Notes under the pieces: generated by a model
Database searches by the model: none
The model's input: only the letters and a program-made list of their open reading frames with translations
Told to the model about the DNA's origin: nothing
Made by a program: the position numbers and the translations under genes
Part shown: in pieces, positions 53,194 to 62,179 of the stretch
Layout: each line of letters starts with the position of its first letter
Position numbering within the stretch: position 1 is the first letter of the stretch
Origin: Euzebya pacifica
Lineage (GTDB): Bacteria; Actinomycetota; Nitriliruptoria; Euzebyales; Euzebyaceae
DNA: 64,000 nt
Reading direction: 5' to 3'
Assembly (NCBI RefSeq): GCF_003344865.1
Contig: NZ_CP031165.1
Span: forward strand, 5,647,910 to 5,711,909

Positions 53194-53766
53194 TCAGCCC
53201 CGCAACGCGTCCGCCAGCAGGACCACCCCGACGAGGAGGAACAGCCCGCCGGACACCAGCCGGACGGTCCGCGGGGACAGGCGTGTCCACACCGCACCGC
53301 CGATGGCGACGCCGATTGCCCCGGCCAGCGCCATCCCGGCCGTGGCCCCGATCCAGGTGCCGACCGCCGAGCTGGCCGCCGCAAGCGCGAAGGTGGCCAC
53401 CATGGTCTTGTCGCCGAACTCCGCCAACGAGAGGGCCGCCACGATCCCGACGAACCCCGAGGACGACGACGCGGACTCGCCCTCCTCCTCGTCGTCCTGC
53501 TCGTCGTCGCCGCGCAGGGTAATCACGCCGAAGGCGACGAACAGGAGTGCGGCCCCGGCGGTGATCGCGCGGGTCGGCAGCAGCTGTCCGACCAGGTTCC
53601 CTGCGGTCACCGACACCGCCATGGTGACCGCGCTGGCCGTCAGCACGGCCAGCAGCAGGACCGACCGGCGGTACCGGGCGGACAGGGACAGGGCGAGCAG
53701 CTGGGACTTGTCACCCAGCTCGGCGAGGAACACGGTCGCGAACGCGACCCCGATGGCGTCGAACAA
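53194..53766 (-). CDS. GDT1/TMEM165-family transporter (Mn/Ca)
   Basis: A 190-residue membrane protein with two family motifs, ELGDKSQ in the first half and EFGDKTM in the second, each within a hydrophobic repeat of three segments, separated by an acidic linker (GDDEQDDEEEGES). UPF0016/MneA proteins export Mn2+ or Ca2+. The start TTG at 53766 (MFDAIGVAFATVF) has no clear ribosome site and no yybP-ykoY riboswitch is visible in the short gap after the HEAT-repeat gene. It converges with the metallophosphoesterase gene. Confidence 0.88.
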   Translation of the reverse strand: MFDAIGVAFATVFLAELGDKSQLLALSLSARYRRSVLLLAVLTASAVTMAVSVTAGNLVGQLLPTRAITAGAALLFVAFGVITLRGDDEQDDEEEGESASSSSGFVGIVAALSLAEFGDKTMVATFALAAASSAVGTWIGATAGMALAGAIGVAIGGAVWTRLSPRTVRLVSGGLFLLVGVVLLADALRG

Positions 53767-53781
53767 CTGCAGATCCGGATG

Positions 53782-53804
53782 GTGGTGGGCGGCGGACCCA
53801 CCAC
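53782..53804 (-). terminator. hairpin after the HEAT-repeat gene
   Basis: GTGGTGGG at 53782-53789 pairs with CCCACCAC at 53797-53804 around a 7-nt loop, in the 39-bp gap after the HEAT gene stop (53806). No T-run follows. It may terminate or simply lie in the leader of the next gene. Confidence 0.5.
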
Positions 53805-53805
53805 G

Positions 53806-55020
53806 TTAGTCCCCGACCGACTCGACCTCCCTGCCGGCGAAGTCCACGACGTGCACCTCGGTTCCCACCAGCAGGTCCTTCACGATCCGGCCGGGATCGA
53901 CGACGCTGCACTGCTCCAGCAGGACGGTCTCGTGCACGTGCTGCTCCACCGCTCCTGCGGCGACTCGTCCCGCGACGCCCTCGGGAAGGCCCGCCGCCAG
54001 CGCCCGGTCCATCGCCTCGGCGCCGACTGCCTCAAGCACACCAGCGGGGACATCGGCGCGGGCGAGCCATCGGGGCCGGGACACCTCCACCTGACGGGCC
54101 AACGGCCCCACGAGCCGCGACTTCCAGGGTCCGCCCTCGAGGGTCACGAGCGAGGGGTCCGGTTCCGGCCACGACCTCGATTCGGGGCCGACCGTCGCCG
54201 CCGGGTCGTCGATGTCGGTCAGCGTCATCGGGATCTCCCCCGACGCGGCGCCACGCCTGACCGACGCCCGGCCCGGCCGCCGTTCCTGCAGCCGTCCGGC
54301 GAGCAGCTGCAACCGGTGGTCGGCGTGCGACACGGTGTCCTCGATCACCTGCCACACCGCCGGCGAGCGCAGGTACCCCAACGCGCTCAGGGCCCCCACG
54401 CGCACGTCGCCGTCGGCATCCGACAGCGCCTCGACCAGGGCGGTCGCAGCCGTTTCGGCTGCGGGCGAGCCGAGGCCGCCGAGGACGTCCGCGGCGTGGC
54501 GACGAACCGTCGGTGTCGACCCGTGCCGCAGCGCACCGACCACTGCGGGAACGGCGTCGGCCCCGAAGTGGCCGAGCGCCACGTACAGGCTGTTGCGGTC
54601 CTCCGCCGAGCCACGGCCCAGCTGGCCGACGAGCGCCGGCACGACCTCGGGGTCCCCGCACTGCGCGACCGCCCACCAGGCGCGTGAGGCGACGGCCGCC
54701 ACCGGGTCGGCGACGAGCGGCAACAGCCGGGTGCCGTCGTCTGGGTCGCCGAGCTTGCTGAGGGTGTGGGTGGCCTGGAGCCGCGCGATCCACCCCGGGC
54801 TGTCCAGCGCATCCCTGACCAGCGGCATCGCGGACTCGCGGATGCGCAGCACCGCCCAGGTCAGCGTCTCGCGCACCCCGAAGTCACGTTCGACTCCGAA
54901 ACGTGCGACCAGCGGCGCGGCCGCGTCCGCGACACGGGCTTGACCCAGCTCCAGCGCCATCTGCAGCCGGACATCGGCTTCGGCATCCCCCAGCAGCGCG
55001 ATGCGCGTGACGGTGTCCAT
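53806..55020 (-). CDS. HEAT-repeat protein with C-terminal domain of unknown function
   Basis: Starting MDTVTRIALLGDAEADVRLQ, the 404-residue protein has about seven HEAT/PBS-lyase-like repeats to residue 235 (for example WIARLQATHTLSKLGDPDDG, VASRAWWAVAQCGDPEVVPA, ALSDADGDVRVGALSALGYL). The remaining 165 residues form a non-repeated domain with ARADVPAGVLEAVGAEAMDR and VHVVDFAGREVESV. Such scaffolds mediate protein-protein contacts. It is divergent from dcd across about 115 bp and is followed by a short gap before the GDT1 gene in the same direction. Confidence 0.75.
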   Translation of the reverse strand: MDTVTRIALLGDAEADVRLQMALELGQARVADAAAPLVARFGVERDFGVRETLTWAVLRIRESAMPLVRDALDSPGWIARLQATHTLSKLGDPDDGTRLLPLVADPVAAVASRAWWAVAQCGDPEVVPALVGQLGRGSAEDRNSLYVALGHFGADAVPAVVGALRHGSTPTVRRHAADVLGGLGSPAAETAATALVEALSDADGDVRVGALSALGYLRSPAVWQVIEDTVSHADHRLQLLAGRLQERRPGRASVRRGAASGEIPMTLTDIDDPAATVGPESRSWPEPDPSLVTLEGGPWKSRLVGPLARQVEVSRPRWLARADVPAGVLEAVGAEAMDRALAAGLPEGVAGRVAAGAVEQHVHETVLLEQCSVVDPGRIVKDLLVGTEVHVVDFAGREVESVGD

Positions 55021-55137
55021 GACTCGGTTCTCCAGTTCTCGAAACAGCCGGCCACCGTACAGCGCCCACGGCAGGGCGGCACGTGAACATCTCCTAGACT
55101 CCCGGCGAGACCACACCCCACCCGAGGACCCCCCAAC

Positions 55138-55704
55138 GTGATCCTGTCCGACATCAGCATCCGAGCCGCCCTGGAGGAGGGGCGCATCACGATCGACCCG
55201 ATCGGGGTCGACGCCGTGCAACCCTCCAGCGTCGACCTGCGCGTCGACAGCGAGTTCCGGGTGTTCAACAACCACCTCTACCCCTACATCGACGTGCGGG
55301 ACGAGCAGCCCGACCTGACCGACCCTGTCGAGGCCACCGACGAGCAGCCGTTCATCCTCCACCCGGGCGAGTTCGTGCTCGGGTCGACGCTGGAGAAGGT
55401 CACCCTCCCCAGGGACCTGGTCGCCCGCATCGAGGGCAAGAGCTCGCTGGGCCGCCTCGGCCTGCTGGTCCACGCCACCGCCGGTTTCGTCGACGCTGGC
55501 TTCTCCGGCTGGTTGACGCTGGAGCTGTCCAACGTCGCCAACCTGCCGATCGCGATCTATCCGGGCATGAAGATCGGTCAGCTGGCCTTCTTCCAGCTGG
55601 ACCGGGAGGCCGAGCACGCCTACGGCGACGCCGAGCTGGGCTCGAAGTACCAGGGACAGCGCGGCCCGACCGCCAGCCGCTACTACCGCAACTTCGACGA
55701 GTAG
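55138..55704 (+). CDS. dcd: dCTP deaminase, dUMP-forming type
   Basis: GTG at 55138. The 188-residue protein has [29 protein letters not shown], the catalytic-region motif [20 protein letters not shown] and [13 protein letters not shown], and the C-terminal [15 protein letters not shown]. The long insert and this tail fit the bifunctional dCTP deaminase-dUTPase of actinobacteria, which converts dCTP directly to dUMP. It acts in the cytoplasm in thymidylate synthesis. It is divergent from the HEAT gene and 51 bp upstream of a hydrolase gene on the same strand. Confidence 0.95.
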   Translation: MILSDISIRAALEEGRITIDPIGVDAVQPSSVDLRVDSEFRVFNNHLYPYIDVRDEQPDLTDPVEATDEQPFILHPGEFVLGSTLEKVTLPRDLVARIEGKSSLGRLGLLVHATAGFVDAGFSGWLTLELSNVANLPIAIYPGMKIGQLAFFQLDREAEHAYGDAELGSKYQGQRGPTASRYYRNFDE

Positions 55705-55755
55705 TCGGCCCGACCCGCCGACAGGTTCGATCTTCGACGAGGGAACAGGGACACG

Positions 55756-56571
55756 ATGGCGCGCAGCACCCCGGCGATGGAGATCCACCGCGACGAGGGG
55801 GAGGGGGCAGCGGTCGTCCTGCTGCACGGGTTCCCCGACACCGCCTCGACCTGGGACGGCATCGCCGACGCGCTGGCCGCCGACGGGCACCGGGTGGTCG
55901 TGCCGCACCTCCGTGGCTACACCCCGACGTCGATCCGTCCCGGCCGGCCCTACGACGCCCGCACCCTGGCCGAGGACGTCATCGGCCTGCTCGACGACCT
56001 CGGGCTGGACTCGGCGACGCTGGTCGGCCACGACTGGGGGGCGTCGATGGCCTACGGCGTCGCGTCGCTGTCCCCGGACCGCGTCGACCGGCTGGTCGGG
56101 GTGGCCATCCCGCATCCCCGGACCGTGAAACCCACCCCGGCGCTGCTGTGGAAGGCACGCCACTTCGCCACCTTCAAGTTGCCGTGGGCAGCCCGCCAGT
56201 TCGCGCTCGCCGACCTCAGCGGGGTCGACGTCCTCTACCGCAGGTGGGCGCCCGGCTGGTCGGGACCGGAGCGCGACGCCTGTGTGGCCAACGTCAAGGC
56301 CGCGATGGCCGACCCCGACGTGCTCGACGCCACGCTGGCGTACTACCGGGCACTCTCGCCGCGCCCGGACCGGGCGCTGACGCATCGTCTGGGCATGCCG
56401 AGCCTGGTGGTCGGCGGCACGCGTGACCTCGTGCCACCGGAGTCCTTCGAGGCCAGTCGGTCGGCCTTCACCGGTCCCGTCGAGGTGCTCGTCCTGGACG
56501 GCGCCGGCCACTGGCCACATCGTGAACGCGAACCCGCGTTCGTCGACGCCCTGCGCGCCTTCCTCGGCTGA
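55756..56571 (+). CDS. alpha/beta hydrolase (epoxide-hydrolase-like)
   Basis: Motifs include VVLLHGFPDTASTWDG (oxyanion HGxP), VVPHLRGYTPTS, the nucleophile elbow LVGHDWGASMAY and GAGHWPHRE, where the Asp in GHDWG replaces the usual Ser, as in epoxide hydrolases and haloalkane dehalogenases. The 271-residue length fits. The acid Asp is likely in VGGTRDLV. The reaction is probably hydrolysis of an epoxide or a related substrate through an alkyl-enzyme ester. It follows dcd by 51 bp and may be co-transcribed by chance. Confidence 0.83.
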   Translation: MARSTPAMEIHRDEGEGAAVVLLHGFPDTASTWDGIADALAADGHRVVVPHLRGYTPTSIRPGRPYDARTLAEDVIGLLDDLGLDSATLVGHDWGASMAYGVASLSPDRVDRLVGVAIPHPRTVKPTPALLWKARHFATFKLPWAARQFALADLSGVDVLYRRWAPGWSGPERDACVANVKAAMADPDVLDATLAYYRALSPRPDRALTHRLGMPSLVVGGTRDLVPPESFEASRSAFTGPVEVLVLDGAGHWPHREREPAFVDALRAFLG

Positions 56572-56604
56572 CGCTGCGCGGCGACCGATCGGCCCGGGTC
56601 ACGG

Positions 56605-57078
56605 TCAGACCACGTCGTCCGCCGGGACGTACGGCTCGACGATGGCGTGGTCGAACGGCTGGCTCAGCACGAGGGAGGTGTTGGACGGGCCGTACTCCAT
56701 GACGCCGTCCAGCAGGTGGTGCAGCTCGGTTGGACCGCTGACCGCGACGACCATGTGGTAGCAGTCCTCGCCGGTCACCCGCCAGCAGCGGAGAACCGAG
56801 GCCTGCTCGGCCGCCCACGCTTCCAGGCGGTCGCACTCCTCCTTCGTGGTCGGTCCGACACGGACCGTGGCCATCAGGGGCCGGCCCACCTTCTCCAGGT
56901 CGATGATCGCCCGGTACCCGACGATCACGCCCGCCTCCTCCAGCCGCTTGATGCGATCGGCGACCGCAGGCGGGCTCAACCCCACCAGGTCGCCCAGCTC
57001 GCGATAGCTGGCTCGCCCGTCCCGTTGAAGCGCAGCCAGAAGTTGGCGGTTGGTTTCGTCAAGAAGGCGTTCGTCCAC
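56605..57078 (-). CDS. Lrp/AsnC-family regulator
   Basis: A 157-residue protein with a GTG start at 57078. The N-terminal HTH reads RQLLAALQRDGRASYRELGD and LVGLSPPAVADRIKRLEEAG, followed by the RAM/AsnC effector domain with VGYRAIIDLEKVGRPLMATV and TGEDCYHMVVAVSGPTEL. It should sense an amino acid or related metabolite and bind DNA as an octamer. It is divergent from a tiny Cys-rich protein gene; the intergenic region (57079-57181) holds both promoters and probably its operator. Confidence 0.92.
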   Translation of the reverse strand: MDERLLDETNRQLLAALQRDGRASYRELGDLVGLSPPAVADRIKRLEEAGVIVGYRAIIDLEKVGRPLMATVRVGPTTKEECDRLEAWAAEQASVLRCWRVTGEDCYHMVVAVSGPTELHHLLDGVMEYGPSNTSLVLSQPFDHAIVEPYVPADDVV

Positions 57079-57181
57079 TCAGACCCACACTTTCGATGGT
57101 CGTTCGGCGTCTACCTGCTATTCTATGGCGTTCGGGATGACACGCCGTCGTTTCGTCAGCTGATCAGCCAAGGAGGTTGCG

Positions 57182-57343
57182 ATGTTCACCGTTGATTGCC
57201 CCACCCACGGCGGCCGGACCCTCATCTGGCCGTCCGGAATCGATGCCGTCCACAACACCCCCGACGGCATCGAGGTGCGCTTCCACTGCACCTGCGGTCA
57301 CCGCGGGATGTACGTGACGGGCCGCCAGCTCCTCGACCAGTAA
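57182..57343 (+). CDS. 53-aa Cys/His-rich zinc-ribbon-like protein
   Basis: ATG at 57182 is preceded by AGGAGG at a good distance. The product MFTVDCPTHGGRTLIWPSGI continues to VRFHCTCGHRGMYV and TGRQLLDQ. Cys6, His9 and the C-x-C with His form a plausible zinc site (CPTHG plus CTCGH). I recognise no named family with confidence. Divergence from the Lrp gene suggests regulation by it. It was missed by simple length cut-offs. Confidence 0.7.
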   Translation: MFTVDCPTHGGRTLIWPSGIDAVHNTPDGIEVRFHCTCGHRGMYVTGRQLLDQ

Positions 57344-57352
57344 CGGGGACGG

Positions 57353-59620
57353 TCAGGACGCCTGACGCCACCGGTCGAGGTCCTCGGCCACCGCCGATCC
57401 CGCACGCGCCCACGCCGGGGGGCGGCCCAGCGGCGCCTCGACGGTCGTCTCCTCCACGGTGGTGCGGGACACCTCGACCTGCTCACCGGTCCAGATGTCG
57501 ACCCAGCTGCCGATTGGCAGGGTCACCTCCCGCTCGGTGGCCCCCTCCTCCAGCACGGGGGCGACGAACAGGTCCTCGCCCATGAAGAAGACCTCCGGCT
57601 GATAGGCCACCTCGGGTTGTTCGGGGACGACCAGCACGGGGTGGCGCACGAGGGGGAGGGCACGGCTGTCGAACGCGCGGTCCAGCCGCTCGCGTTCGTC
57701 GGCCAGCGCACCGAACAGCCCGACGAGGGCCGACAGGTGGCCGATCACCCCGTCGTCGGTGATCGAGGCACCCAGGTCGGGACGAGTACCCGGCGCCGTC
57801 CGCATCATCGACGTGAAGGCCGACAGCTCCGCTGAACGAACGACCAGCTCCTCGGAGCGGAGCAGGTCGGGCAGGGGCCCCGGCAGCGCCACGGTGGTGG
57901 TGGCCCCGATGTCGACATGGGACCGCGTCAGGCCGCTGACACCTCCCGACAGCAGGCCGTCGAGCCCGCTGGCCAACCCGTCGGTGTGGGAGAAGTCCAC
58001 CAGCTGGTCACCGGCACGCAGGATCCCTGCCTCCCCGGCGGTTCCCGGGCCGACGGCGGTGTGGACGGTCAGGCCGTCCTGCCCCAGCCCCGCCAGCTCC
58101 AGCGCACGCCGGGTCGTGGCCGCCCACCGCGTGGGGTAGGCCCGGCGCAGGTCCTCGACCGGCCCTGCAGCGGTGACCGCCTCGAGCGGCGGTCCCTCGC
58201 CGTCAAGGGCGACCAGGCCGGTGGCACCGGACCCGAGCGCCTCGTCGGCCAGCACCCGCGCGTACCAGGCCTGCGCATCGGGATCGAAGAGGTCGACCCA
58301 TCCGACCCGCACCCCGGAGACCTCCACGACGTAGGACTGCTCGTCCTCGTCGCGCACCAACCAGCCCTCCTCGGCAGCCTCCTGCCACAGGTCGCGGCCG
58401 CCGTCGTGGGCCGCATCGGGGGAGAGCATCGGGCTCGCCGTGGTCAGCACGCGGATGTCGTCGTCGGCCAGGTCCTCGACCAGCCCGGGCAGGTCGGGGT
58501 AGCGCGCCGCGTCCACGGTCCCGGACAGGCCCGGCCCGTCGCCGAAGGGCACGGGGCGCAGTCCTGCCCAGTCGCTGAGCCACACCGCCGCGACGTCGAC
58601 GTCGGCCTCGGCAAGCAGGTCGAGCCGGTCGCGGACCTCCGACACCCCCTCCGAGACGCCGAGGACGAGTCCCGTTCCGAGCCACTCCGGCACCCGGCGC
58701 GGCACCCCCTCGGCGCTGGTGTGGGCCGCCACGTGATCGGCCGGGGTGGCACCGACGGCCATCGAGACCTCGAGCGCCTCGCCCCACACGGTCATGGCCA
58801 GCCGATCGTCCTGCCGCAGGTCGGCGACGACCACGTCGGGGCCGTGGACCCACAACGACCGGGGGGCGGAGGTGACCATGTGCGGCAGCGGTGCCCCGGT
58901 GGTGTCGGCGGCCCCCGCCGCACCGAGGACCAGGTCGACCAGCAACGACAGCGGTTGGGCGCCGCGGCCGACGCCCTGCGCCCGTGGGATCAACGGGTAG
59001 GCACGTCCCCGCAGGTCGAAGTCGGCGAACTGCGCCCCCAACCCGTGCACCTGCTCACCAGGGTCCAGCTCGGAGATCAGCGACAGGCGGTCGACCTCCT
59101 CCAGCACGGCGACGTCGATGTCCAACCCGCCGGTCTGCCGTTCGGACGTGGCCACGAAGACCTGGTACTCCAGCCGCTCGTCGCTCTCCTCGTTGCCGAG
59201 CAGGCCGGTGATCACCAGGCGGCCGTCGGTGTCGACGTCGGCGCCCTCGACGGTCTGTTCGCCGAAGACCTCCTCGATGTGCTCGGACAGGCGCAGCATC
59301 CCGCGTCGTTCCGGGGTGTCGACGGTCCCGGTCGCCGCGACGAGGAACGCCCGTGCCCGCGGCGAGGCCCACACCGCCCTGGGTGACGCCGGATGGCTGA
59401 TCGTGATCCCATCGGCGGCGATGAGCACGGTGTGCTCGCCCACCCGGTAGGTCCCGCGCGCCCGTTCGCCGACCTCGATGCCCTGTGGCAGCAGCGGCGT
59501 GACCGACGACGTCGACGGCGGCCCCACGAGGCGAACAACACCGACCGCGGCGACGATCGTCAGGACCAGCGTCACCGCAGTGACCCGCACCACGCGGGGC
59601 AGGTGCAGGCGGTCAGCCAC
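57353..59620 (-). CDS. membrane-anchored GH31 (YihQ-like) homologue, nucleophile altered
   Basis: The protein starts MADRLHLPRVVRVTAVTLVL and has a single N-terminal membrane anchor (about 12-33), a beta-sandwich domain, then a TIM barrel with WLSDWAGLRPV (349-356), FDPDAQAWY, GLVALDGEGPP, AGDQLVD and SHVDIGA (about 568), matching the sulfoquinovosidase/YihQ branch of family GH31. In YihQ the nucleophile is Asp in MADFGE; here the aligned residues read VALDGE (470-475), so that Asp is replaced by Leu. The acid/base Asp in GDQ (538) and the HVDIG motif remain. It could be an altered-specificity or inactive homologue. Start GTG overlaps the tiny lipoprotein stop by 8 bp. Confidence 0.75.
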   Translation of the reverse strand: MADRLHLPRVVRVTAVTLVLTIVAAVGVVRLVGPPSTSSVTPLLPQGIEVGERARGTYRVGEHTVLIAADGITISHPASPRAVWASPRARAFLVAATGTVDTPERRGMLRLSEHIEEVFGEQTVEGADVDTDGRLVITGLLGNEESDERLEYQVFVATSERQTGGLDIDVAVLEEVDRLSLISELDPGEQVHGLGAQFADFDLRGRAYPLIPRAQGVGRGAQPLSLLVDLVLGAAGAADTTGAPLPHMVTSAPRSLWVHGPDVVVADLRQDDRLAMTVWGEALEVSMAVGATPADHVAAHTSAEGVPRRVPEWLGTGLVLGVSEGVSEVRDRLDLLAEADVDVAAVWLSDWAGLRPVPFGDGPGLSGTVDAARYPDLPGLVEDLADDDIRVLTTASPMLSPDAAHDGGRDLWQEAAEEGWLVRDEDEQSYVVEVSGVRVGWVDLFDPDAQAWYARVLADEALGSGATGLVALDGEGPPLEAVTAAGPVEDLRRAYPTRWAATTRRALELAGLGQDGLTVHTAVGPGTAGEAGILRAGDQLVDFSHTDGLASGLDGLLSGGVSGLTRSHVDIGATTTVALPGPLPDLLRSEELVVRSAELSAFTSMMRTAPGTRPDLGASITDDGVIGHLSALVGLFGALADERERLDRAFDSRALPLVRHPVLVVPEQPEVAYQPEVFFMGEDLFVAPVLEEGATEREVTLPIGSWVDIWTGEQVEVSRTTVEETTVEAPLGRPPAWARAGSAVAEDLDRWRQAS

Positions 59621-59720
59621 CGAACGGAAGTCGGGTCAGGGACTCGTCAGCGACCGCGGCCTCCCGGCCGCCGCCACACGCCGTGGCGACGACCAGCAGC
59701 AGGCCGAGGAGGAGCCGCAC
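59613..59720 (-). CDS. 35-residue lipoprotein
   Basis: From GTG at 59720 the frame reads MRLLLGLLLVVATACGGGRE and ends AAVADESLTRLPFGG. The sequence is a complete lipoprotein signal (lipobox VATAC, modified Cys15) with only about 20 residues after the cysteine. The start lies one base after the EtfD-like stop (59722) and its stop overlaps the GH31-like start, so translation is coupled. It is too short for most gene callers. Its function is unknown; it may tether a partner or act as a leader peptide. Confidence 0.6.
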   Translation of the reverse strand: MRLLLGLLLVVATACGGGREAAVADESLTRLPFGG

Positions 59721-59721
59721 G

Positions 59722-62007
59722 TCAGTGCGCTGGTTCTGGCTCCGGCGCGTCGGCCGCCTCCTGTGCACCGTCCCCCGGGTCGGGGTCGGGCAGGAAGTTC
59801 ATCGCCAGCACCTGGGAGACGTCCAGCACCTGGACGGCCCCCTCCTCCAGGGTGCCGTCGGAGACACGGTCGTTGGTCCCGTCGTCGAGCATGTTCTTGC
59901 AGAAGGGGCAGGCGACGGCCACGACGCCCGAGGCACCGGACGCGGTGCCCGCGGCGACGGCGTGACCGGGGTCTTCCACCGACGACGTGTCGACCGACCC
60001 ACCGAGGGTGGCGATCGCCTCGTCGATGCGGTTGAGGTTGACGCGTTCGCCGACCTCCTCCATGAAGAACTTGGCGCCACCGGCACCGCAGCAGAATCCC
60101 TGGTTGCGGGACCGCTGCATCTCGATGGTCTCCAGGCCCTCGACCGACGACAGCAGCGACCGCGGCTCGTCGTAGATCTCGTTGTGGCGACCCAGGTAGC
60201 ACGGGTCGTGGAACGTGACCCGCTGGCCCTCGGAGGACCGCTGCGGCGACAGCTTCCCGTCGACGATCAGCTGGGCCAGGATCTCGGAGTGGTGGATGAC
60301 CTCGAAGTGGGCGCCGAAGTCGGGGTACTCGTTCTTCAGCGTGTTCAGGCAGTGGGGGCAGGCGGTGATGATCCGCGTGCCCTTCTGCTCGGGCGAGCCA
60401 AGGTCCGCCCCGGCCTCCTTGAACGTCTCGACGTTCATGTCGGCCATCATCTGGAACAGGTACTCCATGCCAAGGCGGCGGGCCGGGTCACCGGTGCACG
60501 CCTCGCCCTCGCCGAGGACGGCGAAGGACACGCCGGCGGCCTGCAGCAGCTGGGCGGTGGACACGGTCGTCTTCTTCGCCCGGTCCTCGAACGCACCGGC
60601 GCAGCCGACCCAGAACAGGTAGTCGACGTCGGCGATGGACTCCACGTCCTTGCCGAGCACGGGGATTTCCATGCCCTGGGCCCACTCCAGCCGCTTCATC
60701 GCGCCGGCACCCCACGGGTCACCGGAGTTCTCGATGTTGCGGAGCATGGCGCCGGCCTCCTGCGGGAAGCTGGACTCCATCTGGGCCTTGTAGCGGCGCA
60801 GGTCGATGATCTGGTCGACGTGCTCGATGTCGACGGGGCACTCCTCGACGCAGGCGCCACAGGTGGTGCACGACCACAGGACGTCGAAGTCGATGACGGC
60901 GTCGGACTGACCCGGCTCGTCGCCGACCAGCATCATGCCGAGGACGTCGACGTCGGCGTGCTTCTCGTTCTCGCGGCCACCGTCGAGCAGGTACGGACCG
61001 GTCTCCCACAGGTGGTCGCGCAGGTCCATGATGAGCAGCTTTGGTGACAGCGGCTTGGCGGTGTTCCACGCCGGGCACTGCGACTGGCAGCGGCCGCACT
61101 CGGTGCACGAGTAGTAATCGAGGAAGCGCTTGAAGCCGAACTGCTCGATCTGGCCGACGCCGAGGACGTCGTCCTCGCCCATGTTCTCGATGTCGATCTT
61201 CTCGGCCTCGAGCTTGCCGAGCGCCTTGGGCGTGCGGCTGAACGCGACCTGGGGGGCGATGGCCAGCACGTGCAGGTGCTTGGAGTACAGCGTGAAGACG
61301 AGGAAGCCGCCGAACACCGCGATGTGGACCAGCAGGGCGACGAGGCCGACGATCTCGAGGGTTTCGTGGGGCAGGGACTCCAGGCGACCCCCGACGAAGG
61401 AGGACACGAACGCGCCGTCGGGGTAGGGGAGCGTGCCCTCGGCGGCACGGACACCACGGAGGATCAGGACGGAGTACAGCAGGCCGAACTCGAAGAACAG
61501 CGTGTACCAGCCCTGGGCCAGGTTGGACCCGGCGAAGCGCGACTCACGGCCGTCCCGCGAGGGGGCCTGGGAGAAGCGGATCAACGCGAAGCCGACGACG
61601 GCGATCAGGACGAGCAGGCCCACGAAGTCCTGCATGAAGCCGAGCAGCTCGGTCCACCAGTGGCCCGGCCCGAAGAACGGGATGTGGAACTCGGGGTCGA
61701 AGACCTCGCCGAGGGCTTCCAGGGTCAGGGTCTGGTGGACGATGAACGCCCAGAAGATGAAGGCGTGGAGCACACCGGGGGTGGTCCACTTGAGGATCTT
61801 CTGCTGCGCCAGGATGTGCTGGACCTGGTAGCGGAGGACGTGGCCGAACGTGGGCCGGCCGTCGCCCTCACCGGGGATCCTGCTGGGCATGGGCTGGGCC
61901 ACGCCGACCAGGTCCACCAGGTACTTGACCCGGCGAGCAGCGACGGCGAACGCCGCTGCGAACAGCGCCAACCCCACGACGAGGCGGATGATGCCGATTG
62001 TGTCCAT
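59722..62007 (-). CDS. EtfD-like membrane iron-sulfur oxidoreductase
   Basis: The N-terminal third has about five to six transmembrane segments (starting MDTIGIIRLVVGLALFAAAF), followed by two ferredoxin-type clusters, CTECGRCQSQCPAWN and CTTCGACVEECPVDI. Two CCG-type heterodisulfide-reductase domains follow (CPHCLNTLKNEYPDFG, DPCYLGRHN, GFCCGAGGAKFFMEE, ACPFCKNML). This matches the mycobacterial EtfD (Rv0338c) type that passes electrons from electron-transfer flavoprotein to menaquinone during fatty-acid oxidation. Length is 761. It heads an apparent operon with the tiny lipoprotein and the GH31-like gene. Confidence 0.9.
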   Translation of the reverse strand: MDTIGIIRLVVGLALFAAAFAVAARRVKYLVDLVGVAQPMPSRIPGEGDGRPTFGHVLRYQVQHILAQQKILKWTTPGVLHAFIFWAFIVHQTLTLEALGEVFDPEFHIPFFGPGHWWTELLGFMQDFVGLLVLIAVVGFALIRFSQAPSRDGRESRFAGSNLAQGWYTLFFEFGLLYSVLILRGVRAAEGTLPYPDGAFVSSFVGGRLESLPHETLEIVGLVALLVHIAVFGGFLVFTLYSKHLHVLAIAPQVAFSRTPKALGKLEAEKIDIENMGEDDVLGVGQIEQFGFKRFLDYYSCTECGRCQSQCPAWNTAKPLSPKLLIMDLRDHLWETGPYLLDGGRENEKHADVDVLGMMLVGDEPGQSDAVIDFDVLWSCTTCGACVEECPVDIEHVDQIIDLRRYKAQMESSFPQEAGAMLRNIENSGDPWGAGAMKRLEWAQGMEIPVLGKDVESIADVDYLFWVGCAGAFEDRAKKTTVSTAQLLQAAGVSFAVLGEGEACTGDPARRLGMEYLFQMMADMNVETFKEAGADLGSPEQKGTRIITACPHCLNTLKNEYPDFGAHFEVIHHSEILAQLIVDGKLSPQRSSEGQRVTFHDPCYLGRHNEIYDEPRSLLSSVEGLETIEMQRSRNQGFCCGAGGAKFFMEEVGERVNLNRIDEAIATLGGSVDTSSVEDPGHAVAAGTASGASGVVAVACPFCKNMLDDGTNDRVSDGTLEEGAVQVLDVSQVLAMNFLPDPDPGDGAQEAADAPEPEPAH

Positions 62008-62179
62008 TGGCTCCTGAGCCTTCCTTGCTCGGTCCGAGCGGCCCGCCGTGGCAGACCGTGCCCTCGCATGTGTCCGCCGCATGATAGGGAATGGGCTGGG
62101 CCGGCCACGATTCCGTGTGACACCGGCTGGTGGCTCGTGTCTCGCGAGCGACCGTCTCGCCCGATGGAGGAGCAACGAC

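Noticed and set aside
53767-53805. yybP-ykoY manganese riboswitch before the GDT1 gene
   Set aside because: The gap is 39 bp, too short for that riboswitch, and shows only a simple hairpin.
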